This document shows positions 9,248 to 20,770 of a stretch of 64,000 nucleotides of DNA, one piece after another. Origin of the DNA: Brachypterus glaber (taxonomy: Eukaryota; Arthropoda; Insecta; Coleoptera; Kateretidae); the NCBI GenBank assembly GCA_958510825.1, contig OY294050.1, positions 4,131,340-4,195,339 on the forward strand. Reading direction: 5' to 3'. The notes under the pieces are model-generated. The model ran no database searches, was not told the origin of the DNA, and saw only the letters and a list, made by a program, of their open reading frames with translations. Every line of letters begins with the position of its first letter. The stretch's first letter is position 1. The translations under genes were made by a program, and so were the position numbers.

Positions 9248-10804
9248 CGTCGAACAAAAACTGAAAGTGAACGAAGGTACATACTACAATATAGCGGAAG
9301 CCCAAGCCATAATGGCCGAACTCCGCAACATTCAAAAATCCCTGTCTTCCGGCGAAAAAGAAAAAGCCGACTTGATGCAATCCCTAGCCAAACTAAAAGA
9401 TGATTTGACGCGATTACAGTTATCAGAATCGTCGCCAGATGTCTCCACTTTAAGTCTTCCGCAGGAGAAACTCAGTACTGCCTCTCAAACAGATTTATCC
9501 TGCGAGCTAGTGCCTATAGGAACCCGTTTAGCAGAAATGGCGAAAATGAGGTTAGAATATGACGAAGCGCGAAAAAGAGTACAAAATATACAACAAAAAT
9601 TAGCCGATCTTGAGGAAAAAGTACAACCAGGACAAGTAGAATCAGACAAAGACAGACTACTACTTTTCCAAGAGAAGGAACAACTTTTAAGGGAGTTACG
9701 AAGCATAACTCCAAGAACTAGAAGTAAAGAAGAAATGTCAGGAATACAACTAGAATGTAAAAAACTAGAACAAGACTTAAACGAAGCCCTAGAAATGTCA
9801 AACCGAGCGATAGCAGACAGATTGAGGCTCCATGAAGAGAAACAACTACTTCTTCAACAACTAAAAGACGGTTTGAAGCAAATGACTCATCTCGAGTCAC
9901 AATTAAAGACTCTTTCAGCTAGTACGCTATCTGTGAGCAGTTCTTCTAGTCTAGGTTCCTTATCAACTACAAGTAGTAAAGGATCTTTAAGTTCTGGGTT
10001 AAGTTTTACTGATATTTACGGAGGACCTCAATGTGCAGGTAGTACAAACATTGATAAACCCATCGATATGGTAGACCTGCATAGAAGAGTGGAACGATTG
10101 CTAAAATCAGGTGATTCTGCGGGAAATACACCATCACCAGTCAGATCACAGCCATCTTTATCACCCAGGAGTTCTTTGAGCTCAGTTTCACCACCAGTTT
10201 CACCAATGTACGAAAACTTACCCTGTGCATTACCCCCACCTACGTATGAACAAGTAGAAAGAGATCGAAGGCTACAAAGCGAACAAAAACAAATCGATGA
10301 GAGATTAGTGGAGTTGAGGTTGAATAACCCGGGGTTAAATGAGTATTACGGGGTTCAGAGGGTTCCGGTGCCGAGTTTGAGTCCTTTAACTGACCTTTTG
10401 GAAGCGCAAAATATGTCACAAGGTTCAGGTCTGGGTAGGCCTAGTAGATATTCGTACGAGAGTAACGGAGATCCCCCGCTTTCTCCTATTTCCGAAACTC
10501 CGCCTCCTATGGATCATGATGAAATTCTTGTGGGAAATTTGACGCTTTCCCGGACTTCGAGTTCCGGGACCAACACTCGGAGCGTCTCGGCGGCGGTTTC
10601 GGACGAATCCGTGGCGGGAGATTCCGGGGTTTTTGAAGCTTCCAACCGGAAGAGGATCTCCAGGCTTTCCAGTGCTGATTTGGATAACGAAACGGCCCAA
10701 ATTCAGATCAAAATCAAGTATGTCGTGGCCGAAAGTTTGCTGAATGTCATAATCGAGAGGGCGAGGAATTTGACGGCGTTGTTCATTGCTGAAAACACGG
10801 AAGT
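9248..10804 (+). CDS. kibra: kibra exon: coiled coils, Ser-rich linker, start of C2
   Basis: The largest exon, about 519 codons, entered and left in phase 2. The first 220 codons form coiled coils ('EAQAIMAELRNIQKSL', 'SGEKEKADLMQSLAKLKD', 'SASQTDLS', 'DKDRLLLFQEKEQLLRELR'), all with close KIBRA counterparts. A Ser/Thr-rich linker follows ('SLGSLSTTSSKGSLSSG', 'SFTDIYGG'). Next comes a Pro-rich part with MYENLP and a PPTY motif (codons at 10236-10247), which fits the PPxY ligand of WW domains. The strongly conserved 'SAAVSDESVAGDSGVFEAS' lies at 10583-10640. The C2 domain begins at about 10690 ('QIQIKIKYV'). An ATG at 9267-9269 is not the real start, because the frame is open through the acceptor. 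Confidence 0.96.
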
Positions 10805-10976
10805 GTAAGTATTTAATTAAAAATGAGATGGAAACATGTTTTGGTTTAGCTGACTCTTCTTCTGATGGGGTTTTAATGTGAAAATTCATATAAAATTATG
10901 AACAAATTGATCAAAACATGTTGCTTAAATTAATTTCTCGAGTTGTCAAAAAATAAACCATCATTATTTTTTGCAG

Positions 10977-11166
10977 GTATATAAAGATAGCTTTACTGCC
11001 ATCTAGTCCAGCGGGCGCCATTTGTTGCACAAAAATGGTGAAAGACCTGAAAAAAACAACTTTCGGTGATATATTCAATTTATCAGTTACAGAGAACAAA
11101 ATTTACACAAAAACACTTCAGATCAACGTTTGGAACAAAATCGACGAAACTAATGAAAAATGTGTG
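10977..11166 (+). CDS. kibra: kibra exon: C2 domain core
   Basis: Acceptor TTTTTTGCAG, entry phase 2, exit phase 0 at GTG|GTAAGT. It encodes the beta-sandwich core of the C2 domain ('VYIKIALLPSS', 'KTTFGDIFNLSV', 'KTLQINVWN'). The acidic calcium-binding loops of classical C2 domains are not evident, in keeping with the atypical C2 of the KIBRA family. Confidence 0.93.
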
Positions 11167-11650
11167 GTAAGTACATCTCCTATGACCTATGAACAGTAAT
11201 TTAACCTCAAAATTGATTTTGTTTAGGCTTAAATGCATTTTTGCTTTCTATTTTGTCTTTCCAGTTAAGTTTCTTATCCATATGTAGTCCCTAGTAGTAT
11301 ACTTGTGTTTTCACAGGGTGATTTTTAAAAATCATTATTTGACTTATTAAAATAAAAAAAAAATAAAAATAACCAAGGCCTAGTCTGCCCTTCTAAGACA
11401 AGTTGTCTTATCTGTAAAGTTAGACTTAGACCTGACTTATTCGTCTAGTAAAGACTAGTTAGGATAATTTCATTAAGAAAACATTGAAAATTTTCTTAGG
11501 CTAATATTTAGGATTTGGGTTTTAGATAGGACATTTTTTAGTATGTACATGGGGCTAGTGTAAAGCAATACAATGATGTGCTTATCTCAAAAAGTGAATT
11601 TTTGCAGTTTTTGAAGGACAGTATTATAATTTAAAGTATTTTTTTTGCAG

Positions 11651-12466
11651 GGTTGTACGCAAGTAAGTCTAGCAGATTTCAACGTAAACAACGTGTCGCA
11701 AAAATGGTACAACATTCTCTGTCTACAGGAAGGCATCCCCGAAGTAGTAACCCACTCAAAACAAGAATCAGACTCCTCAATAATATCGATAAAACAGGAA
11801 GAATCCTCTTATAAACAAAGCTCAAACTCAAAAGAAGAAAGTTCAGACGATAGCACAATCATTTCTTCACAAACTTCAACTTTAACGAGAAACCAAGACA
11901 CCGGGTTCCCCGCAGGGATCAATCTAAACTTTGAGGAGTTAGTCAATTGTTTAAGGAACACCCAGGAGTATGAAGAGGAAGAAGAAGAAGACTCCGACTT
12001 GGAGGAAGAAAGTGAGTGCGAGGAGGAGGGAATAACAGTTGAATTCAGACCAAATGATAAGTTGGAAGTTGTATTGGAAAACATGGAAAGTGTTGACAGA
12101 TTTTCGGACAAACAGACAAATACAGAGTGTGCTTTCTACCCCGAACACGCGAAACAAATGAAGCTTGCAGCTGCAGGAATACAAGCTATGGATGACAGAG
12201 GAGTTATCAAACGATCCCAGACTTTTTCACCTAGTGCACACGTGTCGAAACATCATTATACCTGCAAACTGAACAGGAGTGATAGTGATAGCGCTATGCC
12301 ACTTTACAGGAGAGGGAGTAAACCTTTTGAAAGGCACGCGGTGGAGAGGAGGAGTTTGAGGTTCAGGAGGCAGTCGGGCTCTATGGCGCAGCTGTCCACT
12401 AGCAAGAGTCAAAATCATTTGCCGACTACTGCTAGGACGTCGTTGGATTTAGAACTTGATTTACAG
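11651..12466 (+). CDS. kibra: kibra exon: C2 end, acidic region, aPKC-binding motif
   Basis: Phase 0 at both ends, 272 codons. It opens with the last C2 strands ('GCTQVSLADFNVNNVSQKWY'), then a Ser/Glu-rich stretch and a run of Glu/Asp at 11970-12030 that corresponds to the polyglutamate of KIBRA. After that come 'KRSQTFSP' and 'CKLNRSDSDS', both KIBRA signatures, and 'VERRSLRFRRQ' at 12341-12373. The last matches the known aPKC-binding segment (LERRSVRMKR in human). It ends with 'RTSLDLELDLQ', identical to vertebrate KIBRA, at CAG|GTATGT. Confidence 0.96.
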
Positions 12467-13041
12467 GTATGTAGAATTATTTGATAGTTCCAGTTAAGTT
12501 TCTTATCAGTGAAGACTCCCAAGTATTTTTATCAAATTTTTATATTTATAACTTGATTGGGGATTATTTTACGTTTTCATTTGATATTCGCGTCGTTGTA
12601 CACTCAGATTAAAAAAAATAATAAAAATTAATTTTGTAAAATGTTTTATTATTTTCATAAAAAAAATAAAAACGGTATTTTTTAGCAACTTAAGACTTAT
12701 CAAAGACTGGATGCTCAAATTTACAGAGCGTTTTTTAAGGAAATATATTAAGAGTGCCAAAAACTACATAATTCGTAAATTATTTTATGCAGAAAAACTT
12801 TACTTTTTTAAAGTTTTTTTTGTAAAACGAAAAAAAAAACAAATTTTCAAAAAAAATCAAAATTTTTCAAAAATTTTTTATTAAAAAATAAATAAATAAA
12901 AAATAAAAAAAAACTTGAAAACGAATTTTTCAAGTTTTTTATTTTTTTTTATTATCTTTTTAAAACTCTTATTATTTTCTATTCCAGTTCAGATTTTATC
13001 GACGTATATTCCCAAATATTTTATTATATTTTTCATTTCAG
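12467..13041 (+). other. kibra: kibra intron, AT-rich
   Basis: Homopolymeric A and T runs dominate 12790-12960. No RNA gene or protein is recognised. The open frame across 12915-13376 is in the wrong phase for kibra and is a by-product. Confidence 0.6.
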
Positions 13042-13325
13042 GCTCAACACACAAGGTTGCACATGTTAACCTCCGAACTAGAGAGGCTCAAAGAGTTGAA
13101 AGAGAGGTTGGAAACTGCGAAAGAGCAGGGCGACACAGAGTTAGCGAGTTATTTGTTGGAAGACAGACAGTTTCAGACTCTGATGGCGCAAGCGGAGAGT
13201 TGCAAAACCTGCCAAACGGCCGAAGAGAAAAAAGTGGAGAAAATGTTGAGAAGAGTGTCGAAAGAAATCTACAAATTGAGGAAGACGAAAGCGGGGAACG
13301 GAAAGCCCGATGTCATATCGTTCAA
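13042..13325 (+). CDS. kibra: kibra exon: C-terminal coiled coil
   Basis: Acceptor TTTCATTTCAG, entry phase 0, exit phase 2 at TTCAA|GTAAGT. It encodes a charged helix ('TSELERLKELKERLETAKEQ'), then 'ELASYLLEDRQFQTLM' and a basic stretch. These correspond to the post-aPKC-site coiled coil of KIBRA ('LTQEISVLKELKEQLEQAK'). Confidence 0.95.
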
Positions 13326-13485
13326 GTAAGTTATTTTACTTTTTTATGTATTTTTTTGCAGTATTTTATGATGTAGAAACTTAACCCCTTAAAGTTTTGA
13401 ACCCTATTTCAAATACACCCTGAATATTTTATTTTTTATTGCAATATAAATGTACAAAAGTAATAATTTTTCTTTTCCTTTCCAG

Positions 13486-13732
13486 AGAAAAAATGGCATT
13501 TTTCACTCGTGTGAATTCGAACGTGCCTTTCTTGCCTTCCGATCAGTGCCATCTAGATAATTCGACAAAAGGTCCGATCGAGCAAAACGAGAACGTCCAA
13601 TGTACAAATGGTGGTGATAGCGGTAATTGTGAGGTTAGGATTAGTGAGGTTGATGAGGATAATAACGATGAAAGTAACGATTTGGATCGTTACGATTACG
13701 TTATTGATAGGGTTTTGGGAGTTGAAGTTTAA
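13486..13732 (+). CDS. kibra: kibra terminal coding exon
   Basis: Acceptor CTTTCCAG, entry phase 2, ending in TAA at 13730-13732. It starts with 'KEKMAFFTRVNSNVPFLPSD', the near-invariant KIBRA terminus. It then runs on for about 55 acidic residues, longer than in vertebrates, and ends in GVEV. Hydrophobic residues at positions 0 and -2 would fit a class II PDZ ligand, whereas vertebrate KIBRA ends in ADDV. The PDZ-ligand reading is an inference. Confidence 0.95.
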
Positions 13733-13796
13733 GGAAACTCTCACAGAATACATTGAGAATTTTTTTACTGTTTTGAGGTTAAATTCTAGGGACTTT

Positions 13797-14071
13797 AAAG
13801 GGTTATATACCTTGTGGCTCAGAAAAATTAAGTTTTTTCAGGTATGTAATCACAACTTTATTCGAACGACCTACAAAATATCAAAACCGCAAAAAAAAAC
13901 AGACGTTTCGGGGCAAGGACCATAGTTTCCACAATTTTCCAAAAAAAAATTCACAAACACATCGAAACAGATACTATTTAATATGTTCTAGATCGTTCGA
14001 ACAAAGTTGTGATTACGTACTTAAAAAAAATCCTTAATTTTCCCAAGCAAGCCAGGTATATAACCCCTTAA
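13797..14071. repeat. Long hairpin in the kibra 3' UTR
   Basis: Arms of about 85 bp at 13797-13880 and 13980-14071 are inverted copies. 'gtaatcacaacttt' and 'cgaacgacct' in the left arm pair with 'gatcgttcgaac' and 'aaagttgtgatta' in the right, with 'gttatataccttg' and 'caggtatataac' at the ends. It starts about 65 bp after the kibra stop and before the likely polyadenylation signal, so it would be transcribed as a stem. Confidence 0.7.
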
Positions 14072-14350
14072 ATGAAAAAAAAAATCGACTAAAGACCTCT
14101 CATATTTGTTTTCAAAATCTCATTGTATTTTTTTGATGTGACATATTTTGGTATAAGTTTGAATCTATCGAAAGTCTTTGAAGATTCAAAATCTAGTCAT
14201 AATAGTTTTATAATAGCTTTCATTTTTTTTTTTTAAGAATCGTTTTAAAATTTTGTATAGTATTTATTTTTAATTTAATATAAAAAATATAAAATTTTCA
14301 TTTAAAAGAACTATTAATTATTTCTAAATGATTCTGTGAGGGTTTTTATG

Positions 14351-14356
14351 AATAAA
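14351..14356 (+). promoter_or_regulatory. kibra: Candidate kibra polyadenylation signal
   Basis: A canonical AATAAA, 619 bp after the stop codon and followed by a T-rich stretch. In AT-rich DNA such hexamers occur by chance, so the choice is tentative. Confidence 0.4.
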
Positions 14357-14446
14357 ATACGATATTTTTTTATCCTTTTTATATAATATAAAGAAATTGT
14401 ATATTTAATATTTTAAATCTTCCATGGACGCAAACTGTTATATAAT

Positions 14447-14735
14447 ATACCGGGTGAGTTTTATTTACGCCCACCCCCAAAATTAAGATCAATATTCATT
14501 CAATAAAAAAGAAACTTTGGTGATTTATATAATTTTACATTGGCTATAAAATGGTGTATTTATTCTTTTTTTCACTTCCGGTTTCGCCGGATGTAAAAAA
14601 ATACAGGGTGTTCCATTAAAAAAAAAACATTTATAGCCAATATAAAATTATATTAATCAACCAAGTTTCGTTTTTTATCGAATGAAGATTAATTTTAATT
14701 TTGTGGGTGGACGTAAATAAAATTCACCCGGTATA
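14447..14735. mobile_element. MITE with CCGGGTGA ends
   Basis: Terminal inverted repeats 'ataccgggtgagttttattt' (14448 on) and its counterpart 'aaataaaattcacccggtat' (14715-14734). The longer arms include 'acgcccaccc' and 'gggtggacgt'. It is flanked by TATA-like dinucleotides, as expected for Tc1/mariner-type MITEs. It carries no transposase. Confidence 0.75.
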
Positions 14736-14739
14736 TATT

Positions 14740-16250
14740 ATTTTTTTTATAATTTTATTTTGAAAATTCTACACTACATACATAAAACTAAATTTAATTA
14801 TTTAGAAATTAATATTTTGTAACTTAAAAAAATATTTTACTGGGGACATTACTCAGAAAAATCCTCTGTATAATAATGTTAATTTTTCAGTTCAAGCAAA
14901 TTAGGCTAGGCAAATTTCCATGCGATTTTTTCAGTATCAAGTTTTATACACTCATATAAAATAAGTTATTTTTCATGTGCCTTATTTATTTTACTCTAAA
15001 AGTATATCACCCGGTATATATCAATTGAATTATGTTATTCAATAATATGTTAACACACATTGTGAGATGACAGTAAGTTGTTAAAATTTTTCGTTAAGGT
15101 TCCTTTCCAATTGGTTAAAATGCAATTTTTGACATTTGTAAGGTTTTATTTATCCGAAATTCTCGGTTAATTCACTGTGCTCGAATTTGAAACTTTTTTA
15201 TCCGACTGACCGGAGACTGACCATTTCTGATAATTATCAGGTGTCCTGAGTCCGATGGTAACGACAGTTTTGTTCCATCACGTCTAGTTTTTGAGATATC
15301 GATTTGGCACACCCTGAAATGACACTAAAAACGTGTCTAATCGTATGAAAATCTTTAGTTTTTAGTACGAGAAAACCGAATCTGACATTCTTTTTGCGAT
15401 AAAACCAATTTTTGATACCTTCCCGTACAAAAATCGGGCAAAATTCGAATTGCATGAAATTTGGCTCACGACAAACATTTGAAAAGTGATGTATAGGGGT
15501 TTTTGGGGTTGCTGAAATTGAATCTGACACCCCACGGGGGTGAGGGGGTAAATATCTTTAAATATTTTTAATATTTTCGTCAAAATTGGTATGTGGGGGA
15601 TTTTGGGGTCGACGAATCTGAACCTTATAATAAATTTTTCTAATTTTATTTAAAATTTTCAATATTTATTCACAAAATATTAAAATTTTCATTAAAAAAA
15701 AAAACTTCACAAAATATTAAAATTTTCATTAAAAAAAAAAACTTAAAAAAAATATTAAAAAACAAATAGTTACAGAGTTAAATAGAGAATTTTAAGCTCT
15801 TTAAAATGACGTATCACAAGACCTAGGGTGTCATTTAAACTATTGTCCATTGTCCCCCTAGCGCCGCCTTAACGAATAAAAAATTATAAAATATGGCAAA
15901 TGATATTTTTTATTGCGTGATATACATATTCCAAAATTGAAGTTTTTGTCTCATTCCGTTCAAAAGTTACAGGGGCTCTGACTTGGTTCTAAAAGGGCCA
16001 ATGTCACTTTGTCAATAGCAGCGTTTTCAATATATTACATCAGAGTTGATGTGATGACATTGGCCCTTTTAGAAGTTCTGGCCTGTAGTTAGGCAGCTTA
16101 ACACTAAATTTTGAGTAGATGTTTAAATTCTGGACAAAAGCACCATTTTTTTACAAACTTTTTATAACACAAAATTGTGCTTTTGTCCGGCATGTCCACA
16201 TTTTTTTAGTTAGCTGCCTAACTATTGGTTCTAAATTAGAACCAAGCCAC

Positions 16251-16304
<54 letters not shown>

Positions 16305-17500
16305 TTTTTTTTATTGGAATTTTGTTCAATTACATTAAAAAATATTAAGTAAAATTTTCAGCATCAATGCCATTTTACAATGTGGGCTAACTGATTATTG
16401 CAAAACACTGTCCAATTAAATACTGAATTTATGTGATTATGTGCCTTTTTTAGATCTGATGTGTTTTTTAATACTCAATACTTTACATATTTTTTTATGT
16501 AAAAACATTTTACTTATTCTTTTATGTGAAAACATTTTATGTAAAAATATTTTTAAATATTTTACGTATGTTATCTATGTACGTTTTTTTAAGTATGTTT
16601 TTTATTGTAAAATAATTTTATATGCGTAAAAAATTTTTATTTTCTATGAAAATAACTTTTTAAACATTATTACGTTAAGTTAAAATGTTTTACATATGTT
16701 TCCCATGTAAAAATACTTTTACATATGATTTCTATATAAAATTTTATATAGAAACCATTTCGTAAAAAGAACAAACGAAAACAAAAATTATTAGTAAGTT
16801 ACATTTCAGGAATTTTTATTTATTAAAACTTTATTGGAACAGGCTCTTTATACGTCTGACGAAGCTAAATGTACATCCTGTATTCTTATTGGCTGATTTT
16901 TGGGATTTTAAAGCTTTAAGGTATATTTTTCGTCAGAATTGTATTCTTTTTGTTAAAATGGTGAGCTACAACCCCCATTAGCATCAAAAACACCAAACAG
17001 GCGAAAAAAACGACCTAAACTAAAGAGTGAGGTTATGTTACGTCAGACGTATAGATAGCCAGTTTGAATGTTATTTTGGCAAAAATTTCTATCGTTCTTA
17101 TTTTTATTTTAACAGTGTACCTAATAAAGCTGATTTTTTTATTTTAGTAAAAAAAGGTAAAAAGGTAAAAATCTATGAATATATTTTTTTATCTCATGTT
17201 AAAATATCAGCTATTTTTGGGAAAACTGAAAATAGTATTTGTATTATGCAATATTTTTTGTTCAACTATATTAGTTGAACTTGTGTTTTATTATAGTAAT
17301 TTTTTACTTGTATTATATGTAAATATTAGATTCTATATATATAGTATATATAGTATTAGGATAAATAAATAAATATCATTGTAACATAAAATGGTGTTTT
17401 TAAAAAACATTATATAAATCAAATATATTAATATGGTTCTAATAAAGATGTTATAATAAAACAGATCATTTATTTCAAATAACCATTGCCCCTCCTCATT
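14740..17500. other. Intergenic, AT-rich with nested small hairpins
   Basis: No gene is seen. It holds a dyad 'aaaagggccaatgtca' / 'tgacattggcccttttag' (15986-16073) and an adjoining dyad around 'agttaggcagc' / 'gctgcctaact' (16087-16222). There is also a duplicated 46-bp T/A-rich unit (15658-15745) and tandem 'atgtaaaaacattttac'-like units (16490-16760). Confidence 0.5.
16252..16301. repeat. (TA)n microsatellite
   Basis: About 25 uninterrupted TA dinucleotides. Confidence 0.95.
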
Positions 17501-17682
17501 GATCGATTTTACCTGGAAGCAGTCGTTGATCCATTTCATATGGAATCAGTCGGTTAAAAAAATAAAAAAAAAACAAAAATTAAAAGTATGGTTCTAACAA
17601 AAAAAAATTAATCGTTTTAAATAACGATAACCCCGAGCAAGTTGAAATTTGAGATTGACTAATCGTACACACTGTATAAATA

Positions 17683-20540
17683 TCAAATCGACCATTGTCC
17701 GTTTCCATATCAAATCGACCATTGACTGATTCCATATCAATCAGTCGGTCGATTTGATATGGAATCAGTCAGCGGTCGATTTGATATGGAATCAATCAAT
17801 GGTCGATTTGATATGGAATCAGTCAATGGTCGATTTGACATGTAATCAGTCGGTGGTCGATTTGATATGTAATCAGTCGTTCGCCGATTAGATATTTTCA
17901 AATAGACTAACGATTGATTCCATATCAAATCGACTAACGATTGATTCCATATCAAATCGACCATTGACTGATTCCATATCAATCAGTCGGTCGATTTGAT
18001 ATGGAATCAATCAATGGTCGATTTGATATGGAACCAGTCAATGGTCGATTTTATATGTAATCAGTAGTTGGTCAATTTGATATGGAATTAGTCGTTGGTC
18101 GATTTGATATGGAATCAGTCAATGGTCGATTTGATATGGAATCAGTCAATGGTCGATTTGATATAGAATTAGTCGTTGGTCGATTTGCTATGGAATCAGT
18201 CGATGGTCGTTTTGATATGGAATCAGTCAATGCTCGATTTGATATAAAATCAGTCAATGCTCAATTTGATACGGAATTAGTCGTTGGTTGATTCGCTATG
18301 GAATCAGTCAATGGTCGATTTGATATGGAATCAGTCAATAGTGGATTTGATATAGAACTAGTCGTTGGTCGATTTAATATGGAATCAGTCAATGGTCGAT
18401 TTGATATGAAGTTAGTCGTTGGTCGATTTGATATGGAATCAGTCAATGGTTGATTTAATATGGAATCAGTCAATGGTCGATTTGATATGGAATTAGTCGT
18501 TGGTCGATTTGATATGGAATCAGTCATTGGTCGATTTGATATGGAATCAGTTTGCTGGTCGATTTTATATAGAATCAGTCGTTGGTCGATCTGATATGCA
18601 ATCAGTCTTTCGCAGATTAGATATGTTCAAATCAACTTACGATTGATTCCATATCAAATCGACGATTGACTGATTCCATATCAAATCGACCAACGACTAA
18701 TTCCATATCAAATCGACCATTGACTGATTCCATATCAAATCGACCGTTGACTGATTCCATATCAAATCAACCAAGACTAATTCCATATCAAATCGACCAT
18801 TGACTGATTCCATATCAAATCGACCAACGACTAATTCCATATGAAATCGACCATTGACTGATTGCATATCAAATCAACCATTGATTCCATATCAAATCGA
18901 CCATCGACTGATTCCATAGCAAATCGACCAACGACTAATTCCATATCAAATCGACCATTGACTGATTCCATATCAAATCGACCAACGACTAATTCCATAT
19001 CAAATCGACTATTGACTGATTCCATATCAAATCGACCATTGACTGATTCCATATCAAATCGACCAACGACTAATTCCATATCAAATCGACCATTGACTGA
19101 TTCCATATCAAATCGACCATTGACTGATTCCATATCAAATCGACCATTGACTGATTCCATATCAAATCGACCAACGACTAATTCCATATCAAATCGACCA
19201 TTGACTGATTCCATATCAATTCGACCAACGACTAATTCCATATCAAATCGACCATTGACTGATTCCATATCAAATCGACTATTGACTGATTCCATATCAA
19301 ATCGACCATTGACTGATTCCATATCAAATCGACCATTGACTGATTCCATAGCAAATCGACCATTGACTGATTCCATATCAAATCGACCATTGACTGATTC
19401 CATATCAAATCGACCAACGACTAATTCCATATCAAATCGACCATTGACTGATTCCATATCAAATCGAGCATTGACTGATTCCATATCAAATCGACTATTG
19501 ACTGATTCCATATCAAATCGACCATTGACTGATTCCATATCAAATCGACCATTGACTGATTCCATAGCAAATCGACCATTGACTGATTCCATATCAAATC
19601 AACCATTGACTGATTCCAAATCGAATCGACCAACGACTAATTCCATATCAAATCGACCATTGACTGATTCCATATCAAATCGACCATTGACTGATTCCAT
19701 ATCAAATCGACCAACGACTAATTCCATATCAAATCGACCATTGACTGATTCCATATCAAATCGACCAACGACTAATTCCATATCAAATCGACCATTGACT
19801 GATTCCATATCAATTCGACCAACGACTAATTCCATATCAAATCGACCATTGACTGATTCCATATCAAATCGACTATTGACTGATTCCATATCAAATCGAC
19901 CATTGACTGATTCCATATCAAATCGACCATTGACTGATTCCATAGCAAATCGACCATTGACTGATTCCATATCAAATCGACCATTGACTGATTCCATATC
20001 AAATCGACCAACGACTAATTCCATATCAAATCGACCATTGACTGATTCCATATCAAATCGAGCATTGACTGATTCCATATCAAATCGACTATTGACTGAT
20101 TCCATATCAAATCGACCATTGACTGATTCCATATCAAATCGACCATTGACTGATTCCATAGCAAATCGACCATTGACTGATTCCATATCAAATCAACCAT
20201 TGACTGATTCCAAATCAAATCGACCAACGACTAATTCCATATCAAATCGACCATTGACTGATTCCATATCAAATCGACCATTGACTGATTCCATATCAAA
20301 TCGACCAACGACTAATTCCATATCAAATCGGCCATTGACTGATTCCATATCAAATCGACCATTGACTGATTCCATATCAAATCGACCAACGACTAATTCC
20401 ATATCAAATCGACCATTGACTGATTCCATATCAAATCGACCATTGACTGATTCCATATCAAATCGACTATTGACTGATTCCATATTAAACCGACCATTGA
20501 CTGATTCCATATTGACCAACAACTGATTTCATATAGAACC
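17683..20540. repeat. 27-bp satellite array with inversions and a 594-bp higher-order unit
   Basis: About 100 copies of a 27-bp unit whose core reads 'atcaaatcgaccattgactg', with a second subtype 'gaccaacgactaattcc'. Orientation changes several times: forward at 17686-17738, reverse at 17739-17905, forward at about 17918-17978, reverse at 17979-18625 and forward at 18640-20530. A marker variant 'caattcgacc' recurs at 19217 and 19811, exactly 594 bp (22 units) apart, so a block was duplicated. Each unit has the dyad GATTnnATATnnAATC. Because 27 is a multiple of 3, long stop-free frames exist on both strands. They are not genes. Confidence 0.95.
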
Positions 20541-20770
20541 GCTGATTTCATCTCGAAATGTCATTATACGCCACTGATATTTAGGATAATAAATAAATCG
20601 CAATTTTTGTTTATTATATTTATTAATAAATATTTACATAAATTCTATTAGAATTACATTTGCAAAAAATTTTAATGGTGAATTATTACAGTGAATATAG
20701 ATTTTTGCAAATTATCCTACAACAAAAACGTATTTTTAACAAAACAAAATTGGAATGAGTATCAATATAC

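Larger units (their letters stand above)
7156..13732 (+). other. kibra: kibra gene span (exons described separately)
   Basis: Seven exons join without a break into 1120 codons plus TAA: 7156-7264, 8720-8879, 9248-10804, 10977-11166, 11651-12466, 13042-13325 and 13486-13732. Every junction is GT-AG and the phases agree (1, 2, 2, 0, 0, 2). From known biology, Kibra is a cortical scaffold that acts with Merlin and Expanded to activate Hippo/Warts and restrain Yorkie, and it also binds aPKC. The order of features follows vertebrate KIBRA: coiled coil, Ser-rich linker, C2 domain, acidic stretch, aPKC-binding motif, C-terminal coiled coil, and the REKMAFFTR-like end. The two WW domains that should precede the first exon are missing from the window, so the gene is partial at its 5' side. 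Its 3' end faces Prosap. Confidence 0.93.

Noticed and set aside
9485..9900. Minus-strand frames opposite the large kibra exon
   Set aside because: They are shadows of the kibra coding frame. The + strand frame matches KIBRA over its whole length.
12915..13376. 153-codon frame overlapping the C-terminal kibra exon
   Set aside because: It is out of phase with the spliced kibra reading frame and starts in AT-rich intron sequence.
18862..20526. 554-codon open frame on the + strand (and long frames opposite it) made of nine-residue repeats
   Set aside because: It is the 27-bp satellite read in a stop-free frame. Both strands are open, the unit drifts at DNA level with inversions, and there is no splice or start context.
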